A DNA stretch of 64,000 nucleotides from Peromyscus leucopus (GCF_004664715.2 NC_051079.1:57943660-58007659), one strand, 5' to 3'; counted from the first letter of the stretch, positions 1-13,545 are shown. The notes: generated from the letters alone by a model not told the origin. Translations and numbers: made by a program.

Positions 1-419
1 TGAAATAGTTTGGCTAAATTTCAGATCACTCAACACCCAGAGTGTTCCCCATACCTTCCCCTGAGCACCTGCTAAGACTTTACTAAAGTCATTTTTAATC
101 TTGGAAAAATATATTCACTTAGATTTTAAGTGGTTATATTTTTTCAATTTTTTAATTAATATATTTATATTGGCATGAAAATTTTTTACTAAGAATTCTC
201 AAATATTCAACTTGAGTATTTGGTAAAATGTATGTGAAGTATCAGAGATCTAGAACCTATAAACATCTTCATCCAACATAAATTTCTCTTCATAATAGGT
301 TGAGTAGATTCTGTTAAAAGTTAGTTCAAAGCGTCTTGTGTAGGCTCTTGCTAACACTCTTGGAATTCTACCACCTAACTGGGCTGTCATCATAGACTCT
401 ATACTGAATTAATCGATTT

Positions 420-640
420 GGAGCGGTGGCATAATAGCTTATCTATCAACTTTCAAAGGTATAAGTTCAAGGCCTGCTTGGCTACAAAGAAAGTTCAAAG
501 CGAGCCTGGGCAACCTAGCAAAACCCCTGTCTCAAAGCAAAAAGTATAATGGGAAGGGTTGGCTAGGAATGTAGTGCAGTGGTAGAGCATTTGCCTGAGA
601 TGAATCAAGTAGTGGGTTCAGTCTCTGGAATGGAAAGAAA
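420..640 (+). repeat. B4-like composite SINE
   Basis: The first half resembles B1 (GAGCCTGGGCAACCTAGC, CTGTCTCAAA); the second half resembles an ID element (GTGGTAGAGCATTTGCC, GGGTTCAGTCTCTGG). A B1-like part followed by an ID-like part is the B4 layout. Confidence 0.6.
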
Positions 641-659
641 GAAGAGATGATGGGGGTGT

Positions 660-775
660 GGTCAGAAGAAGGGAGGGAGGGAGGCAGGGAGAGGGGAGAG
701 AGGAAGGGGAGGAGGGAAGAAGAGAAGAAAGAATGAAGAGAGAGTGAGAGGAAAGAAAGCAAGTAGGAAGGAAGA
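660..775 (+). repeat. GGGA/GAAA polypurine tract
   Basis: About 110 bases of nearly pure purine directly after the SINE above. Confidence 0.8.
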
Positions 776-927
776 ACTAGAAGAACACTTTTATAAAATA
801 AACACTTTTTAATTTGTCAAAAATTACATAAGCATCAAGCATCAAATGCAATTCTACATTCCTGGATGGTTGGAGAAAGCTATGCTTTAGGCAGCAAACC
901 TAAGATGAGTCAGTTTTCTTTTGTTTT

Positions 928-1110
928 TCTTTTATGTGTGTGGGTGTATTCCCTGCATGTATGTCTGCGCATGCAGTGCCCACAGGGGCCAAAAGAGAGC
1001 ATCAAATTCTGGAGTTACAGACAGGTATAAAAGCCTGGGTTAGGTTCTGGAAATCTAGCCAAGGTCCTCTGGCAGCCAGGGCTCTGAGCGAGACCGAGGA
1101 ATCGCATCAC
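928..1110 (-). repeat. Diverged B3/B2-like SINE
   Basis: The order TGTGTGTGGGTGTATTCCCTGCATGTATGT (read with gaps), then CTGGAGTTACAGACAG and AGGTCCTCTGG, matches a reverse-oriented B3/B2 element with a weak 3' part. Confidence 0.45.
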
Positions 1111-1997
1111 TCCAACCCCAGAAAAAAACAGTTTTTATTTGTAAAATCCAATGGAAAGATGAGCTTTCATGCAAAGCCTAAACACAAATCAGATGCTTCT
1201 TTGTCTTTATAACTTTATATCCTTTGATTTTTTAATTAATTAAAAGTGTATTGTAATGAAGTTTTAAATAAATTTCATGCAGTAAAATTAACATCTATGC
1301 AGTTAGAATAACCATTCTGAAGCTATGGGACTTCAAATTGGATTTTACACTTTCAGCATCAAATACTTTTCTATGCCCTAATCCATCACCAAAACTGAGA
1401 AATCCAGGACAAAGGTAAAAGTGGAAAAAGAATTAGTTTTATAGCCTCTTTAATGACTCGTGTCCAGTATCGGCATGCATTCCTTTCTCATCACCCAGTG
1501 TTTATATTTTTACCATTTCCTGTGAAAAATAAGTTTGATGGGTTGAGATATCTCTTCAATAACAGAAATACCACACAGTTCACCTCCCCTCATAATGTAC
1601 TGGTTCAGTGAACAACTTCACTGCACCTGTGTAAAGCACACACGGAAGACCAAGGACCTTCTCCTCCACTGAAAAGAACTTCATACAAATTTGAAAAGGC
1701 TTTAGTTGTCTCTTTATCAGAAGTTCCTGGCTCCCCACGGTCAGAAAACACAAGTGACAAACAAGAATGTGGCTGTTTGTCCTGGTGACTGAGGAAAGAA
1801 CCATTGTCCACAGGCACACTTGAGTTGCAGGATCACTTCTTTTCTCTTTTCTCATTCTCCTCATAACAATTTTTAAATAAATCCCCCACAGAGATAAGTC
1901 ATCAACCATGTGATAGTCAATTTACAATTTAATCCTAACACACACTCTTTTCAAGACCCTTTACCTTTTAGTCTCTGTTTAAGGGATTCTTCTTATT

Positions 1998-2120
1998 ATT
2001 GTTCTTCTTTTCCTCCTCCTCCTCCTTCTGCTTCTCCTCTCCCTCTTCCCGTTCTTCTTCATCTTCCCCTTCCTGCTCCTCCCCCTCTTCATATTCCCCC
2101 TCCTCTTTTCCTCCTTGTTT
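1998..2120 (+). repeat. CCT/CTT polypyrimidine tract
   Basis: Irregular TCC, TTC and CTC runs over about 120 bases; simple low-complexity sequence that gives rise to spurious Pro/Leu/Ser frames. Confidence 0.75.
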
Positions 2121-2349
2121 TCCTGTTAGGTTTCTGTTGACTGCTCTCCATGGACTCTGAGCTCTCCTTTATCTAAAGGACAACTGTCCTTGCTATTGGG
2201 ACATATCATCGGAAATGTAGCCTACACTGTTTTGTTTTTTCTGTTTTATTTTCTGAAATTGGCCTGTGTACAGTGACCATTACTGTATCTTAAACTCACA
2301 TAAACAAATGACCTAAAACATACACAATAGAATGGGTTATATATATTAA

Positions 2350-2732
2350 TGTTTCCTAAGGCCAGGAGGAGGAGTGTTTTAAATAAAACACTGGTTGGCC
2401 AGTAGCCAGGCAGGAGGAAGTATAGGCGGGACAAGGAGAGAGGAGAATTCTAGGAAGTGGAAGGCTGAGTCAGAGAGACACTGCCAGCTGCCGCCATAGA
2501 AAGCGAGATGTAAGGTACTGGTAAGCCACGAGCCACGTGACAACTTATAGATTAATAGATATGGGTTAATTTAAAATGTAAGAACTAGATAACAAGAAGC
2601 CTGCTGTGGCCATCAAGTTTGTAAGCATAATAAGTCTCTGTGTGTTTACTTGGTTGGGTCTGAGCGGCTGTGGGACTGGTGGTAAGAGAGATTTGTCCTG
2701 ACCGTGGGCCAGGCAGGAAATCTCTAGCTACA
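2350..2732 (+). mobile_element. Solo LTR-like repeat, copy 1
   Basis: Shares long stretches with 19175-19546: AAATAAAACACTGGTTGGCC, CAGGCAGG..AAGTATAGGCGGGAC, GGTAAGCCACGAGCCACGTG, and a 3' end of TCTCTAGCTACA. Ends in CA as LTRs do. No internal retroviral genes and no clear target-site duplication are visible, so it looks like a solo or truncated LTR. Family name uncertain (mysTR-like is possible). Confidence 0.6.
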
Positions 2733-4184
2733 GGGAAAGTTTGCATGGTCCAACACTATAAAGTTTAGGCTATGCTTAAATTAGCTAAATCCTGAAGAGA
2801 ACTAAGAACTCTCAGAAAAATACTTTTGATGGACTAAATATGTTTGAAAACCCTAGTTTCTTAATTTAAAAAAACCATTTATGAAGGACAGGGAAGCTGC
2901 TGGCTCTAGCCAGCCATATGAAAATAAACTTGGTCATTGGACTGTATCAAATTGTCAAGGAAATTTTCAGCAAATACAGGATGTTAGTGCTATGCTTTCC
3001 TCTTAGACCAGTACTAACTACTTCTAAAAAGGAATTGTCTCCCTACCCTGACAGATTTAACAATGGCAAGAGATCAGAAGCACCCAAAGGAAGGTGGGTT
3101 ATGTTTAAATAGCAAAGGCTCCTTTCCAAAGGATGCCCATCTCTGCTTTTCTGCAGTTTTCATGGGACAATGAAGCAGTTCAATGGAGTCCAATCCAGCA
3201 GTACATCAAGTACACTGACCTGGAACATAGCAATGATTTGTGGATTGGACCCTGTTTGAGCCAAATCTGTAAGGTTCAACACTTAAAGAGAGATAAAAAA
3301 ATTTCCTCTACACAAATCAGAGACAATTTTTAAGTTAATTAATCAATAAAAACTAAAAACAGCACCTCTTTAAGCAGCAGTTCTCCTTGGTATGCAGCCC
3401 TATGCAAATTGCTTGCTCTTCTGGAAGATGAAAGTACTATAGAGCAATATGAAACCTGGTAGCCACTGGTGGTCTTTCCATAGATTAACTACCAGCACCT
3501 TTTGGCTCCTTTAGCCTATCCAACTAACTCAAATGGCAGCCTTACTAGATAAAGTGTTACTCTATACATCCCAAGGATGTTCCCAACAATTGCATGCACT
3601 CTCTGTCGTTTGTTTCCAGTCTGACTTGTTGAAAATCACTCTGACTTTGCCTGGCTCTGGATGACTGCAGTAAGGTGCCACACTGCTTCTGGCTCTGGGC
3701 ATAAATTGTCCTTAAACAGTCAGACCTTTGAAACCCTTCTCCAAGTGCTTTGTCGCCACTTAACCCCTCTAGGTTTTCTGCTGCCAATAACCTTGAGTTG
3801 AATCTAGCCTATGGTTCACTGTCTAGATGAAAATAGAATGTGTAAATATGTAATAGAAATGCAGAGACCTAAGACTCTTACACTTAAAAGTTAATCTCTG
3901 GCTTTCACTAATTTTAGACTCTCAGAAAGTTTCAAAGAACTCACATGTTCTCCCTTACACCCCTCACCCTATGACAGTTTGCCTTGGCGTTATGATCTCA
4001 TATAACTATAGGACATTTGTCAAGTCTAAGAAACCAAGTTGTATATTATTATTAATTGTCCTCTAGACATTTGTGTCTACTAGTTTCTTCACCAAGGTCC
4101 TTTTTCTTTCAAGATCAATTTCAGGATAGCATGCTGCATTAAGTCATACTAGTCTTCTCAATTCTTCCCTGTGTTTTTTTTTTC
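2733..4184. other. No recognised feature
   Basis: Unique-looking AT-rich sequence; the short open frames here show no family resemblance or splice context. Confidence 0.5.
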
Positions 4185-4480
4185 TTTTTAAAATGTTTTA
4201 TTAATTCTTTAAGAATCTCATACAATGTATTTTGATCATATTCATACCCCACTCCTCCCAGATCCACCCCACCTCCCTACCTTGTCAACTTCTTATCCTC
4301 TTTCTCTTTTTTTAATAACCCATCAAGTCCAATTGTGCTACCCTTAAACTCTTGAGTGTGGTCCATACATTGGAGTACCGTCAACCTACCAGGGGCCACA
4401 CCCTTAAAACAAACTGGTTCTGCCTCCCTTAGAAGCCAGTAACTATCCATACATCCTCAGTTAAGGATACAGGCATGATC
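4185..4480 (-). mobile_element. LINE-1 3'-end fragment, antisense
   Basis: AAGAATCTCATACAATGTAT, TTTTGATCATATTCATACCC and CTCCCAGATCCACCCCACC are typical of the reverse complement of rodent L1 3' sequence. Confidence 0.6.
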
Positions 4481-5377
4481 TTAATCTTTTTTAAGAATAC
4501 AGGGCCAACCGAGTATTTGGCACAATGTTTTTCAGTGCACATTACCCTGATATATTTTTCTCAGAACTATACCAGACTCACAAAGTATAAAGTATCCTTT
4601 CTCATCACAGCAAAGTAAAGGACGAGTGTCTGTTATCTCCACGGAATCATTAAGTATTAGTCAAGTGGTAGTATTTCCAAGGCTGTCCACCATCAAATCA
4701 CCTTCGTTTTCTGTCTTTGGGAGTATGATGAATATTTTTTCTGAAGCAGGAAGATTGAAATTTGAGGATCAAGCAGAGAATTAGGAACACAACCCAAAGA
4801 GAGTATTGCCCCTGCCACTGAGGAAACCAGGGAGGTTCCAGAAGGAGGGCATGGTCAGATGCACCAGTAAGGAAACTAAGAAAATTATTGATGAGGGAGG
4901 GCAATGCAAAGTAGGGGTGACACTAACAAGAGCAGTTTTAACTGTGTGATGGAATAAGGCCAAGTCAAAATGCAATGTATGGGGCTAATTATAACAGTGA
5001 ACCTAGAATGCATAGTGCATATACTTGACCCTGAAAAGAAGTATATGAAAATGGCAGTTGCTAAAGAATACGTCACAGAACCAAAGATTTGTTTTTGTTT
5101 GTCTGTTTGTTTTGATTTTTTTAATGAGTTGAAAGAAAACCACATGCTTAGAGGAAAGAGGCATGTGAGTAATGAGAGAAAGAGAAGTGGAGAATACAGT
5201 CCAGGTAGAGTGACTGGTACAGTAAGTGCACATGGGTTATGTCACAGTATCTGTCATAAAACTCGAGGCTAGGCTTTACTATGGGGAAATGTCACTGATG
5301 TGTTTGTCAGAATTGCAGAGATTTAATGAGTCAGAAACTACGAGCTCAGAAAGCTTCTTGCTCTTCTTTGTGTGCTC

Positions 5378-5450
5378 TCTCCTCCCTCTCCCTCCTCTCT
5401 CCCTCCCTCTCCTCTCTCTCTCTCCTTCTTCTGCCTCTGGCTCTAGCTCC
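5378..5450 (+). repeat. CT-rich low-complexity tract
   Basis: Runs of CTCC and CTCT over about 70 bases. Confidence 0.75.
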
Positions 5451-5844
5451 CTCTCTTGTTCTCCAACCATTTCATCAATGAGTCCAAATCTCAGCAAAAC
5501 TATTCTTCCAGATTGTCAAACTGAAACTAGACGCATTTTCAGTTCCATTCAGTAAGTCTCATACTGTGGGATAAATTCCCCTTCAGTAAAGTGGGACAGA
5601 GTCTGACTAGAAACTTGCAAGGAATCTTTGGTTCATAGAGTACAAATTATTCATTCCAGCAACTATGAAGGAAGTACATGGACAGTACATGGAAGGATGT
5701 GAACTACCTTTTTCATTTTTAGTGAGCCTTTGGTTCTTTGACTGGCATTTCATATAGAAGAAAGCACAACATAATATTATCTGTCACAAATACCGCCTGT
5801 TCACAATTCAAAACAATTAAATAAAGGCAATGCTTCTAAAGCAT

Positions 5845-5857
5845 GTATGTGTGTGTG

Positions 5858-5902
<45 letters not shown>
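5845..5902 (+). repeat. (TG)n/(TA)n microsatellite
   Basis: TG repeats interrupted by a short TA run, then a longer TG run. Confidence 0.9.
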
Positions 5903-5903
<1 letters not shown>

Positions 5904-6104
5904 CATATTTTTATTTAAAAATCACTTTATTTAAAAGTCAGATGTTTTTATTTTAAAATCATAAAGGTGTCTGAATTTCCCTTTAGACAAATAGGTATTT
6001 AACCTGATATTTGTGTTATTTACAACCCTAACCCTGAGTTTATAAAGAAAGATAGATAGATGATAGATACATACAGAGATAGATATAATTTATTTATTTT
6101 TATT

Positions 6105-6285
6105 ATTTTATTATTTGATGTGCATTTGTATTTTGCCTTCCTGTATGCCTGTGTGAAGGTTTTGTATTTCCTGGAACTGGAGTTAGAGACAGTTGGGAGC
6201 TGCCGTGTGAGTGCTGGGAATTGAACCCAGGTCCTCTGGAAGAGCAGACAGTGTTTTTAATCACTGAGCCATCTCTCCAGCCCAT
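6105..6285 (-). repeat. B3-type SINE
   Basis: CTGGAACTGGAGTTAGAGAC, GTGCTGGGAATTGAACCCAG, GTCCTCTGGAAGAGCAGAC and GAGCCATCTCTCCAGCCC mark a well-preserved reverse-oriented B3/B2 element. A GATA-type stretch (6048-6085) lies beside it. Confidence 0.85.
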
Positions 6286-6989
6286 ACAGTGTTTTTCAAA
6301 AGAATCGACAATCTCAAATAAGTGGGTAGACTTTGTAGTGAATGTTTTAAAAAAGAGTTCAGTATATGGCACAGAATCACAAATGTTTATTAAAATTAAA
6401 TAAGACAAATTTAACAAATGGGTAGCTTCTAAAAATTCATTTTAATTTTTATAGTGAGCTAATTAATACTATTAATTAATTAATACATTACAGACATGTA
6501 ATTTGAAAGGAAAGCCAAGTCCACATTTTTATTTTTGTCAGTACTAGGAAATCAACAAAACCATATGCTGAGCCAGAATAATGCAGAGGAAAAAATGGGA
6601 TCTACATAGCAGCAGTGTTTAAAATTATATTTTTTTTTTATTTCCAGCTCTCAGTAAAGTGCTGAGATTCAAAACATTTTATTGTGTTAATTATCAAAAA
6701 TATATGAATACATTAATCAAATGAATGAACAAATAATTAATGTAAGTAGCAAAATCAGCTTTAATAAGCATCAATCTTGTTCTCAAACGCTATCTCATTG
6801 CAAAGAACAAAATCTTTCTGAGGAAGTTGAAAGCATATTGGCACAGTACAGCTCAAGGCACTCGGCTAATTGTTGTCATGCTGGCTTACTTATACATAAG
6901 AGAAATCAATCAGCAGATTGACTTTATGCAACAAAGACAAAATTAGATCGATCTTAGAGGAAGAAGAGAGAGGGAAATGATTGCTTTTT

Positions 6990-7133
6990 TATTTTGTTTT
7001 TAATAGAGATTTGCTCTGCTGTCTAATTTGGTCTGGAATTCACTACATACACCCTGGCCCTGAACTTGTAGGGGAACCCCTTTCCCAGCCTCCTAAGTTC
7101 TGGAGTTACACTGTGCACCACCATGCCCAGCTT
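6990..7133 (-). repeat. Old B1 SINE
   Basis: Reverse-oriented B1 with CTGGAATTCACTACATA, CCTGAACTTGTAGG and a GTGCACCACCATGCCCAGC end; diverged. Confidence 0.6.
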
Positions 7134-8474
7134 TAATGTTTTTATATTTTTGAAGTAAGCTGATTAGCTAGCTGCTAATTCTCTGTGTATTTGTTTACCT
7201 CTGTTTTTCCTCTCTACAGATCATAGAAACCACAGCTTTACTGGCATTGTGACTCTTCCCTGGGCTCGTCGCTCTCTGCAGCTCAATCTTCTTTATGTAG
7301 TGTCCTGGATTCCGGGTCCCTTCTATCTCTCCAGGGATCTACAGTATAAACGAAGTTCCCTCACAGTTCCAAATTCAGAAGTAACCCACTTATTGAGTCG
7401 GCTTCTTGTGCAACCAATGAGAACCGCCTATTTGCCAACACAATACCTTCTTACTGCCCAGAGTGTGAGGAGAATCCTACATCACCACACACTGGTGTAA
7501 GCATTTTCTTCCTTAAGATTATCTGTAAGGGTTGATGGGACATAGTAATCCTCCCAACAAAGACCATTTCAGGGCGTTGATACAACTCCTAGCCAGGAGT
7601 GCTGAAGAGCTTAACTATGGCTGTGCCAATGGACGCATCTGTTGCCAGTTGCCTCTACAGTTCTTAGCTCTGCTGTGCTATGGAAGGATTCCTCGCTGAG
7701 CCACTTTTCAAGTCCCTGCCATTGTGTAGGATGTATCTAACTACCCTACCAGAATTTGAGTATCATGTGAGTGAAGTACTGTAAAAAGAGAGTGATCATT
7801 GAAGCAAAACATAAATTGGACTAGTCATCTAGCCCACAATTCATGCATCTAATCTTGAAATGGAGCTGTATTTAGATGTGTAGTAATATTAAGAAAGCCA
7901 CAAATGTAGAAGAAAGAAAGATAAGCAGTGGTGGAAAAAAATGAAGAAATTATAATATGTAGAAAAGAAGATCAGATATGGTTTTTCTTCTAAGATTAAT
8001 CCTTAGCTACTTAAATTTTTAACACATCCTGATAAACTGTAAATCTCTTTAGAAATGAATAGTTTTCAAAACTAACTAGAGACGAGAAAAACAGAGCTAA
8101 AATTATCAGATAAGTCTCTGTGCCAAACACTCTAAATTTATTTGAAAACAGTACCTGGAACATGACTATTATTTTTCTCACAGCCCCGTTTCTCTGATGA
8201 GAATAATAAAAGAAAATAAACTAACTTTTCCAAAATCACAGAGTGTGCAGAAATTTCAGAGAAGAGGTCAAATTCAGCTGTTTGGTTTTAAATCCTACCT
8301 GGTATCTATTAATTAGATCACCTCCCCTTTTCAAAGTGGTCAATGCCATTACTCTAGAACACTCTTTAGCCAAGGTCTGTGCCTCTGAGTTCTGGATATT
8401 CCCATCATAAAGAACAAATGGGATTCACAGCATAGCTTCATGTACCACATCAAATTAATGTTGTTGGTAAATTT
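7134..8474. other. No recognised feature
   Basis: An 83-codon plus-strand frame at 7249-7500 has no recognisable family and is not supported as a gene. Sequence around 8160-8320 weakly resembles an antisense MIR but is too diverged to call. Confidence 0.4.
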
Positions 8475-8675
8475 TGTTGACCTCAGAGCAGTGGCTCTCA
8501 ATTGGGATCCTTTAATACAGTTCTTCATGTTGTGATGTCTCCTTGTCATAAAATTATTTTTTGCTGCTACTTCCTAACTGTAATTTGGTTACTTGTCATG
8601 AATCTTAACATAAATATTTTTTGGAGCTATAGGTTTGTCACAGGGTTGCAACCCACAGGTTGAGAGCCACTGGTT
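8475..8675. mobile_element. URR1-like nonautonomous hAT DNA transposon
   Basis: CAGTGGCTCTCAA at the start and TTGAGAGCCACTG at the end form terminal inverted repeats. The interior has CCTTTAATACAGTTCTTCATGTTG (in parts), CATAAAATTATTTTTTGCTG and GGGTTGCAACCCACAGG, as in the rodent URR1 family. Confidence 0.8.
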
Positions 8676-10509
8676 GAAAGTCTTGTTAGCATTAACTTCG
8701 TAAATTCATTTTGGTGTTATATCTGCGTAATAAGTAAAGGCTTAAGGAAGATGAGTAAGTCATCTTATATATGTAAGCCATTTTATATTTGATCGTTTTA
8801 ATAAAAATATTGTTGAATAGTCCAATAAGCTGATGTTTTACCCACTAAAACATCTCCACACATTTCAAGATCCCGAGGAACCTATATTAGCACATCGCTC
8901 AGGAAACACAGGCTCCCCGGGGTCTTGGCTGGTGATGATTCTCTGGCATAAATCACAACACAGCTCATCAGAGGGGCCAGGCCTGCAGACAGCTGCTTTC
9001 CTCTTGAACCAAAACAGAAAACACAGCCAAGGGTGGTGGGTCTAGAAGATTCTAAGCACTTCACTTGTGTCTTCAAAAATGAAACCAAAATAAGTTTGGG
9101 TGGAGTGAGAGACTAATTGGAAAAGAAAATACATTTTTAACATTTTTTTTTCATTTTAAATTGATTTTTAGATGTAAGACTGAATTTTTTTTTCAAGTCT
9201 TTGTTTCTGAGTAAAAAGGTAAAAATTGGCTTATGTTCTGGCCCTAGAAATAGTATAGAGGCAAACAGCTAATCACTTTAATTATCTGGGTGATAGTCAT
9301 CCAGCATGCATTTTATATTCTCTGACCCATTTCACAATTAACAGCTTCTGAATAGTTTCAAATAACGTACCACCTTTGCTTCTCATTTCCTTCCCTGTCT
9401 CTGGTCTGGTCTTATGCAAGAAAGAAAAGAAGAGAACAAGTGGGTGGAAGAGGAAATTTTTTGAATGTTCTGATGATTCATCAAAAGCAGAAAATCGGAA
9501 GTCGGTAACTTCAGCCGCGCTCCTCAGAGCAGGGTGAATCACTCGGGGTATAAAACTAAAAATCCTATATGAAATCTGTTAGTGCAGCCTTAGACCACAG
9601 GTTTCTAATCCTGTGACTCACCTAGAGATCATAGGGTCAGCACCTAATAAAAGAAAACCCCAGACACCTCCACCCTATTTGTAACCAAACATATGTTCTT
9701 TCTTTCATTTTTACTTTAGGATATTTTCTTCTGAGTTGTGAAGTCCACAAACCTTCTCACATTTCCTTAGCACCACAGTCCCACCCGTTATTTAGTGACC
9801 GATTTCATCTTCAAATCAAATGTCTTAGTCTGATCCCAGGTGTCTTCCTCAGGCACAGTTCTGACCGTGTCATTGGCTATGTCCTCATCTGACTTCTGTG
9901 GATGACTAGCATCTGAAACATTGCCGGGACTCCTGGTACCACAAAGTCGCCATGATCTAAAAACAGAGGCTTTGCTCGCTGCCTGGATGTTTTGACAGGA
10001 GATGGTTGTCACTCAAACTTATAAATTATGTTTTCTTTAAATTCAAACATTTCGCAGCAGAAAATGTCACCTTAACACTTAATGGAAAAGGGACTGGAAG
10101 GGTATAGATAACAATACACCTCTCCATGGTCATCTTTTTATCAGTTTCTGAACATCAAAGAATAAAGAATATCTTTCATGGAGAAAGCATTCCTTACCAA
10201 TTCCCCAGCACAAATGCCTCAGAAAATAGAAGGTGCCCAATAAATGTTTATGAAAGAAATAATAAATTATACTGAAAAAAACTGCCAAATATATAAAGTA
10301 TCCATTCTTCTTGCGTTCAGTAGTATCATACTGGACTTGGGAGAGTCAAGGTTCCCAAATTGCTCCTCTAGGAATTTTGTCTAGCAAGCAGGATTTTTAA
10401 AGTTAGTCCTAAATTGTTAGCACTAATTAGTATAGTGTGTAAAAGGTGATCTTGGTATAGTTCACATTTTGTAACATATGGTTTACCTCTATAAATGAAA
10501 TGTACTATA
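8676..10509. other. No recognised feature
   Basis: No gene-like signal; short open frames on both strands overlap each other and lack family resemblance. Confidence 0.45.
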
Positions 10510-10860
10510 GTGTTGATTTTGAATGACTCCCAAAGGCCATATGTTAAAGGCGTGCTAGGCAGGATGGGAGGTGGCAGAAATTACAAGGTATTGCCTACTG
10601 AGAGGTATTTTGCATCTTTGGGATCACTGTCTGTGAAGGGGGCTTAGGGGACCCCAGTCTGGTTCTCTTTCAGTCACTTTCTAGAAATACAGTGAGTGGT
10701 TTCCCCTGTGATGTTACCCCAGTATGATGTACTTCATCACAGGCCCAAACAACAGAGCCAATGGACCATGAACTAAAAACCCCAAGCTATGAGCCAAAAT
10801 AAGTCTGTCTCTTTGCAAGTTGATTATCTCAGCTATCTCTTACAATGGCAAAGAAGTAGA
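10510..10860 (+). repeat. MaLR-like LTR remnant
   Basis: Ends with AATGGACCATGAACTAAAAA, GAGCCAAAATAAGTCTG and TTGATTATCTCAGCTATCTC, a pattern shared by rodent LTR repeats of this general type. Exact family uncertain. Confidence 0.4.
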
Positions 10861-10999
10861 GTAACATTAGAGTAACATAAGTTGCATATAATTTAACTAT
10901 AATTTGGTGGGGTTTCCATGAGAATAGGAAGAAGCAAAGTGCTAGAGAGGTCCCCAGAAATTCACAAAGATATTTCCACAATAGACTACTGGCAATGAT

Positions 11000-11606
11000 C
11001 GAGAGAAAGCCCAAACTGACCTACTCTGGTGGTCAGATGGCCAAACACCCTAACTGTCATGGTAGAACTCTCATCCAATGACTGATGGAAGCAGATGCAG
11101 AGACCCAAGGCCAGGCCCCAGGTGGAGTTCCAGGAGTCCAATTGGCGAGAAAGAGGAAAGATTATATGAGCGAGAACTGTTGAGACCATGATTGGAAAAA
11201 ACACAGGGACAAATAGCCAAACTAGTGGAAACACATGAACTATGAATCAATAGCTGAGGAGCCCCCAACTGGATCAGGCCCTCTGGATAAGTGAGACAGT
11301 TGATTAGCTTGAACTGTTTGGGAGGCCCCCAGGCAGTGGGACCTGGACCTGTCTTTAGTGCATGAGCTGGCTGTTTGGAGCCTGGGGCCTATACAGGGAC
11401 ACTTTGCTCAGCCTGGGTGAAGGGAGGAGGGAACTGGACCTGCCTGGACTGAATCTACCAGGCTGAGATGAATCCCCAGGGGAGTCCTTGACCTGGAGGA
11501 GATGGGAATAGGGGGTGTGCTGGGGGGAGGGCCGGGGCAGGAAGGGAGGACAGGGGAATCCATGGCTGATAGGTAAAATTAAATTAAATTATAAAATAAA
11601 AAAAAA
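11000..11606 (+). mobile_element. LINE-1 3' UTR, 5'-truncated
   Basis: A G-rich run at 11500-11555, followed by GGGAATCCATGGCTGATAGG and an A-rich tail at 11580-11606, is typical of the 3' end of rodent L1. A shorter copy of the same end is at 33040-33112. Confidence 0.65.
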
Positions 11607-11784
11607 TGGTGGGGTTTTGTCTTTGGGGGGATTGTTTGTTTGTTTGTTTTGGTTTTGTCTATATTTGTGTATGTGTGACGAGATCTTGCTAATGGAGCAC
11701 AGATCAGCTTTCCAAGTGCTCCAGCTACAAGCGTGTGCCACTACAACCAGTCTTAATTTTGAACTCTGACTATGCCAATAGCAG

Positions 11785-11831
11785 ACAGATAGATAGATAG
11801 ATGGATAGATAGATGGATGGATGGATGGATG

Positions 11832-11884
<53 letters not shown>

Positions 11885-11895
11885 TGTAGATATGT
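11785..11895 (+). repeat. (GATA)n/(GATG)n microsatellite
   Basis: About 27 tetranucleotide units with GATG interruptions. Confidence 0.9.
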
Positions 11896-13192
11896 AGATA
11901 TATACAAATATATGCATGCCAACAGCTACATATCAGGTTACTAACCAACGGATACTTAATCTCATCAGTTTCATTTCACAACTGGAAAACAAAAAAGACA
12001 CTTAAGTGCAGACCATACATTACACATGAGAACGGACCAGTAGAACCAGCTCTGTCAAAACTGTGGTAGGGATTAGTGGCAAACCACAAGTCTCTCTAAG
12101 TGTCAGCAACAACCTATATTTTACATTCTGATTAAGTCTATGCACAAAAAAGGCATTCACCAGGCATTTGGTTTGTTTGTTTTGTGTTGTTTGCTTAATC
12201 TCTAGCCTTTCTTTGGCTCTTAACGATATATAGCTGAGAGTAATATATTTAGAACTAAGAGAATATTTGATGAAATAAGAAAGGAATAAAAGGACTATTC
12301 TGAGGACAATAGTGAGGGCATGCCACTCACTGTAGGCCTCTGAGATCACATCACAAAGCATCTGCATGTCCACATGGCTCTTTCAGAAGACAGAATTTCA
12401 TAATTCATAAAACACTGTGGCCATCACTGTATTTTGTCATATCTGTATCCTATCAACTTAGTGGTGAGTGTAACAGATTTTCCTAGGCTGATAAACTGTG
12501 TGTCTTGTTTTATATGAATTGTTTTTCAAAGAGCGTTAAGTTCCTGAGGTGATTCTCCTCACACAGCCCCGTGGAGATGAGCTTGTCACTTACATTATCT
12601 CATCTTCTTTATAAGTCCTAATGATGTGTCTAGACATGCGGAAGGAAGTCAAAAAATGAAGCAATCAACTACATAATTTGGATAGAAAATCATATTCAGC
12701 TGAAATATTGAGTTGATTGGACAAAATGAAATAAACTGCCCAGCAGTTCTGAGCAGGGCTTTTCACTGTCTGCTCAGACATAATTCTTGTCTAGAATATA
12801 GTAATGGGACAGGAAATTGGTGAAAATCCATGTAGTTCCTCTACATTGTTGACAACCACTTCGTCTCAGCATAAAACTCATCAGTCACAATGAAATAAAC
12901 CAGTTCTCCCAGCCACAGTGCCTCACCCTATGCCTAAGTATGTGTACTCGATGTCCCCCAATGACTGGGTGGAAGTTGGCATTTTGACTTAATCTGCAGA
13001 TTTGATGAACAAGCATTTTCTGAGTTTTTGGATTCTCAGTTTCTCAAGATATTTATAAAATAGCTATTAACTAAGCTTTGTTCAACAAATACAGAGCCAA
13101 AAATCGTATCTTCAGTCTTTGGAGATGGGTTTGGCTGGAGTGACAGGATGGAAAGGCTCTAGGAACGCTGTATGAGATATCTCTTGAAATCC
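11896..13192. other. No recognised feature
   Basis: No repeat family or coding sequence recognised. Confidence 0.45.
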
Positions 13193-13235
13193 TAAAAAAA
13201 AAAAAGAAAGAAAGAAAGAAAGAAAGAAAAAGAAA
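13193..13235 (+). repeat. (AAAG)n microsatellite
   Basis: A-run followed by about six AAAG units. Confidence 0.85.
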
Positions 13236-13434
13236 ATCCCACCAGTCCTCTCTTCAACAAAAGGCGCTGAATCCCCAGCCTGGGACGGGGGTGTGTACAG
13301 CCCATCATAAAAGAGAAGGTTCTTGTGCTCAGAAATGACACAGGGAGCCAACAGCGAGGAAATATCAATGCTAAGCTGGGCTGTCATGCCAGGGACCATT
13401 CTCTCTGAGTAGGTGACAGAGAAGGAGAAGCAGA

Positions 13435-13545
13435 GACTGGAGCTCTGTCACATCTTGTGAAACTGCAGAAGCACAGAGAGGCGAAGTGACTTTCGGCCGG
13501 TCACGCAGTAAGGAAGGGATGGGATAAGACCCCAGAGTGTGTCCT
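13435..13545 (-). repeat. Probable MIR fragment
   Basis: CAGAGAGGCGAAGTGACTTT followed by GGTCACGCAGTAAGGAAGGG resembles the antisense core of MIR. Confidence 0.4.

Noticed and set aside
7249..7500. 83-codon plus-strand frame
   Set aside because: Not low complexity, but no recognised family, no conserved start context and no partner exons; kept only as an unsupported frame.
11785..11895. Possible CRISPR-like regular array
   Set aside because: It is a GATA microsatellite without spacers; the organism is a mammal.
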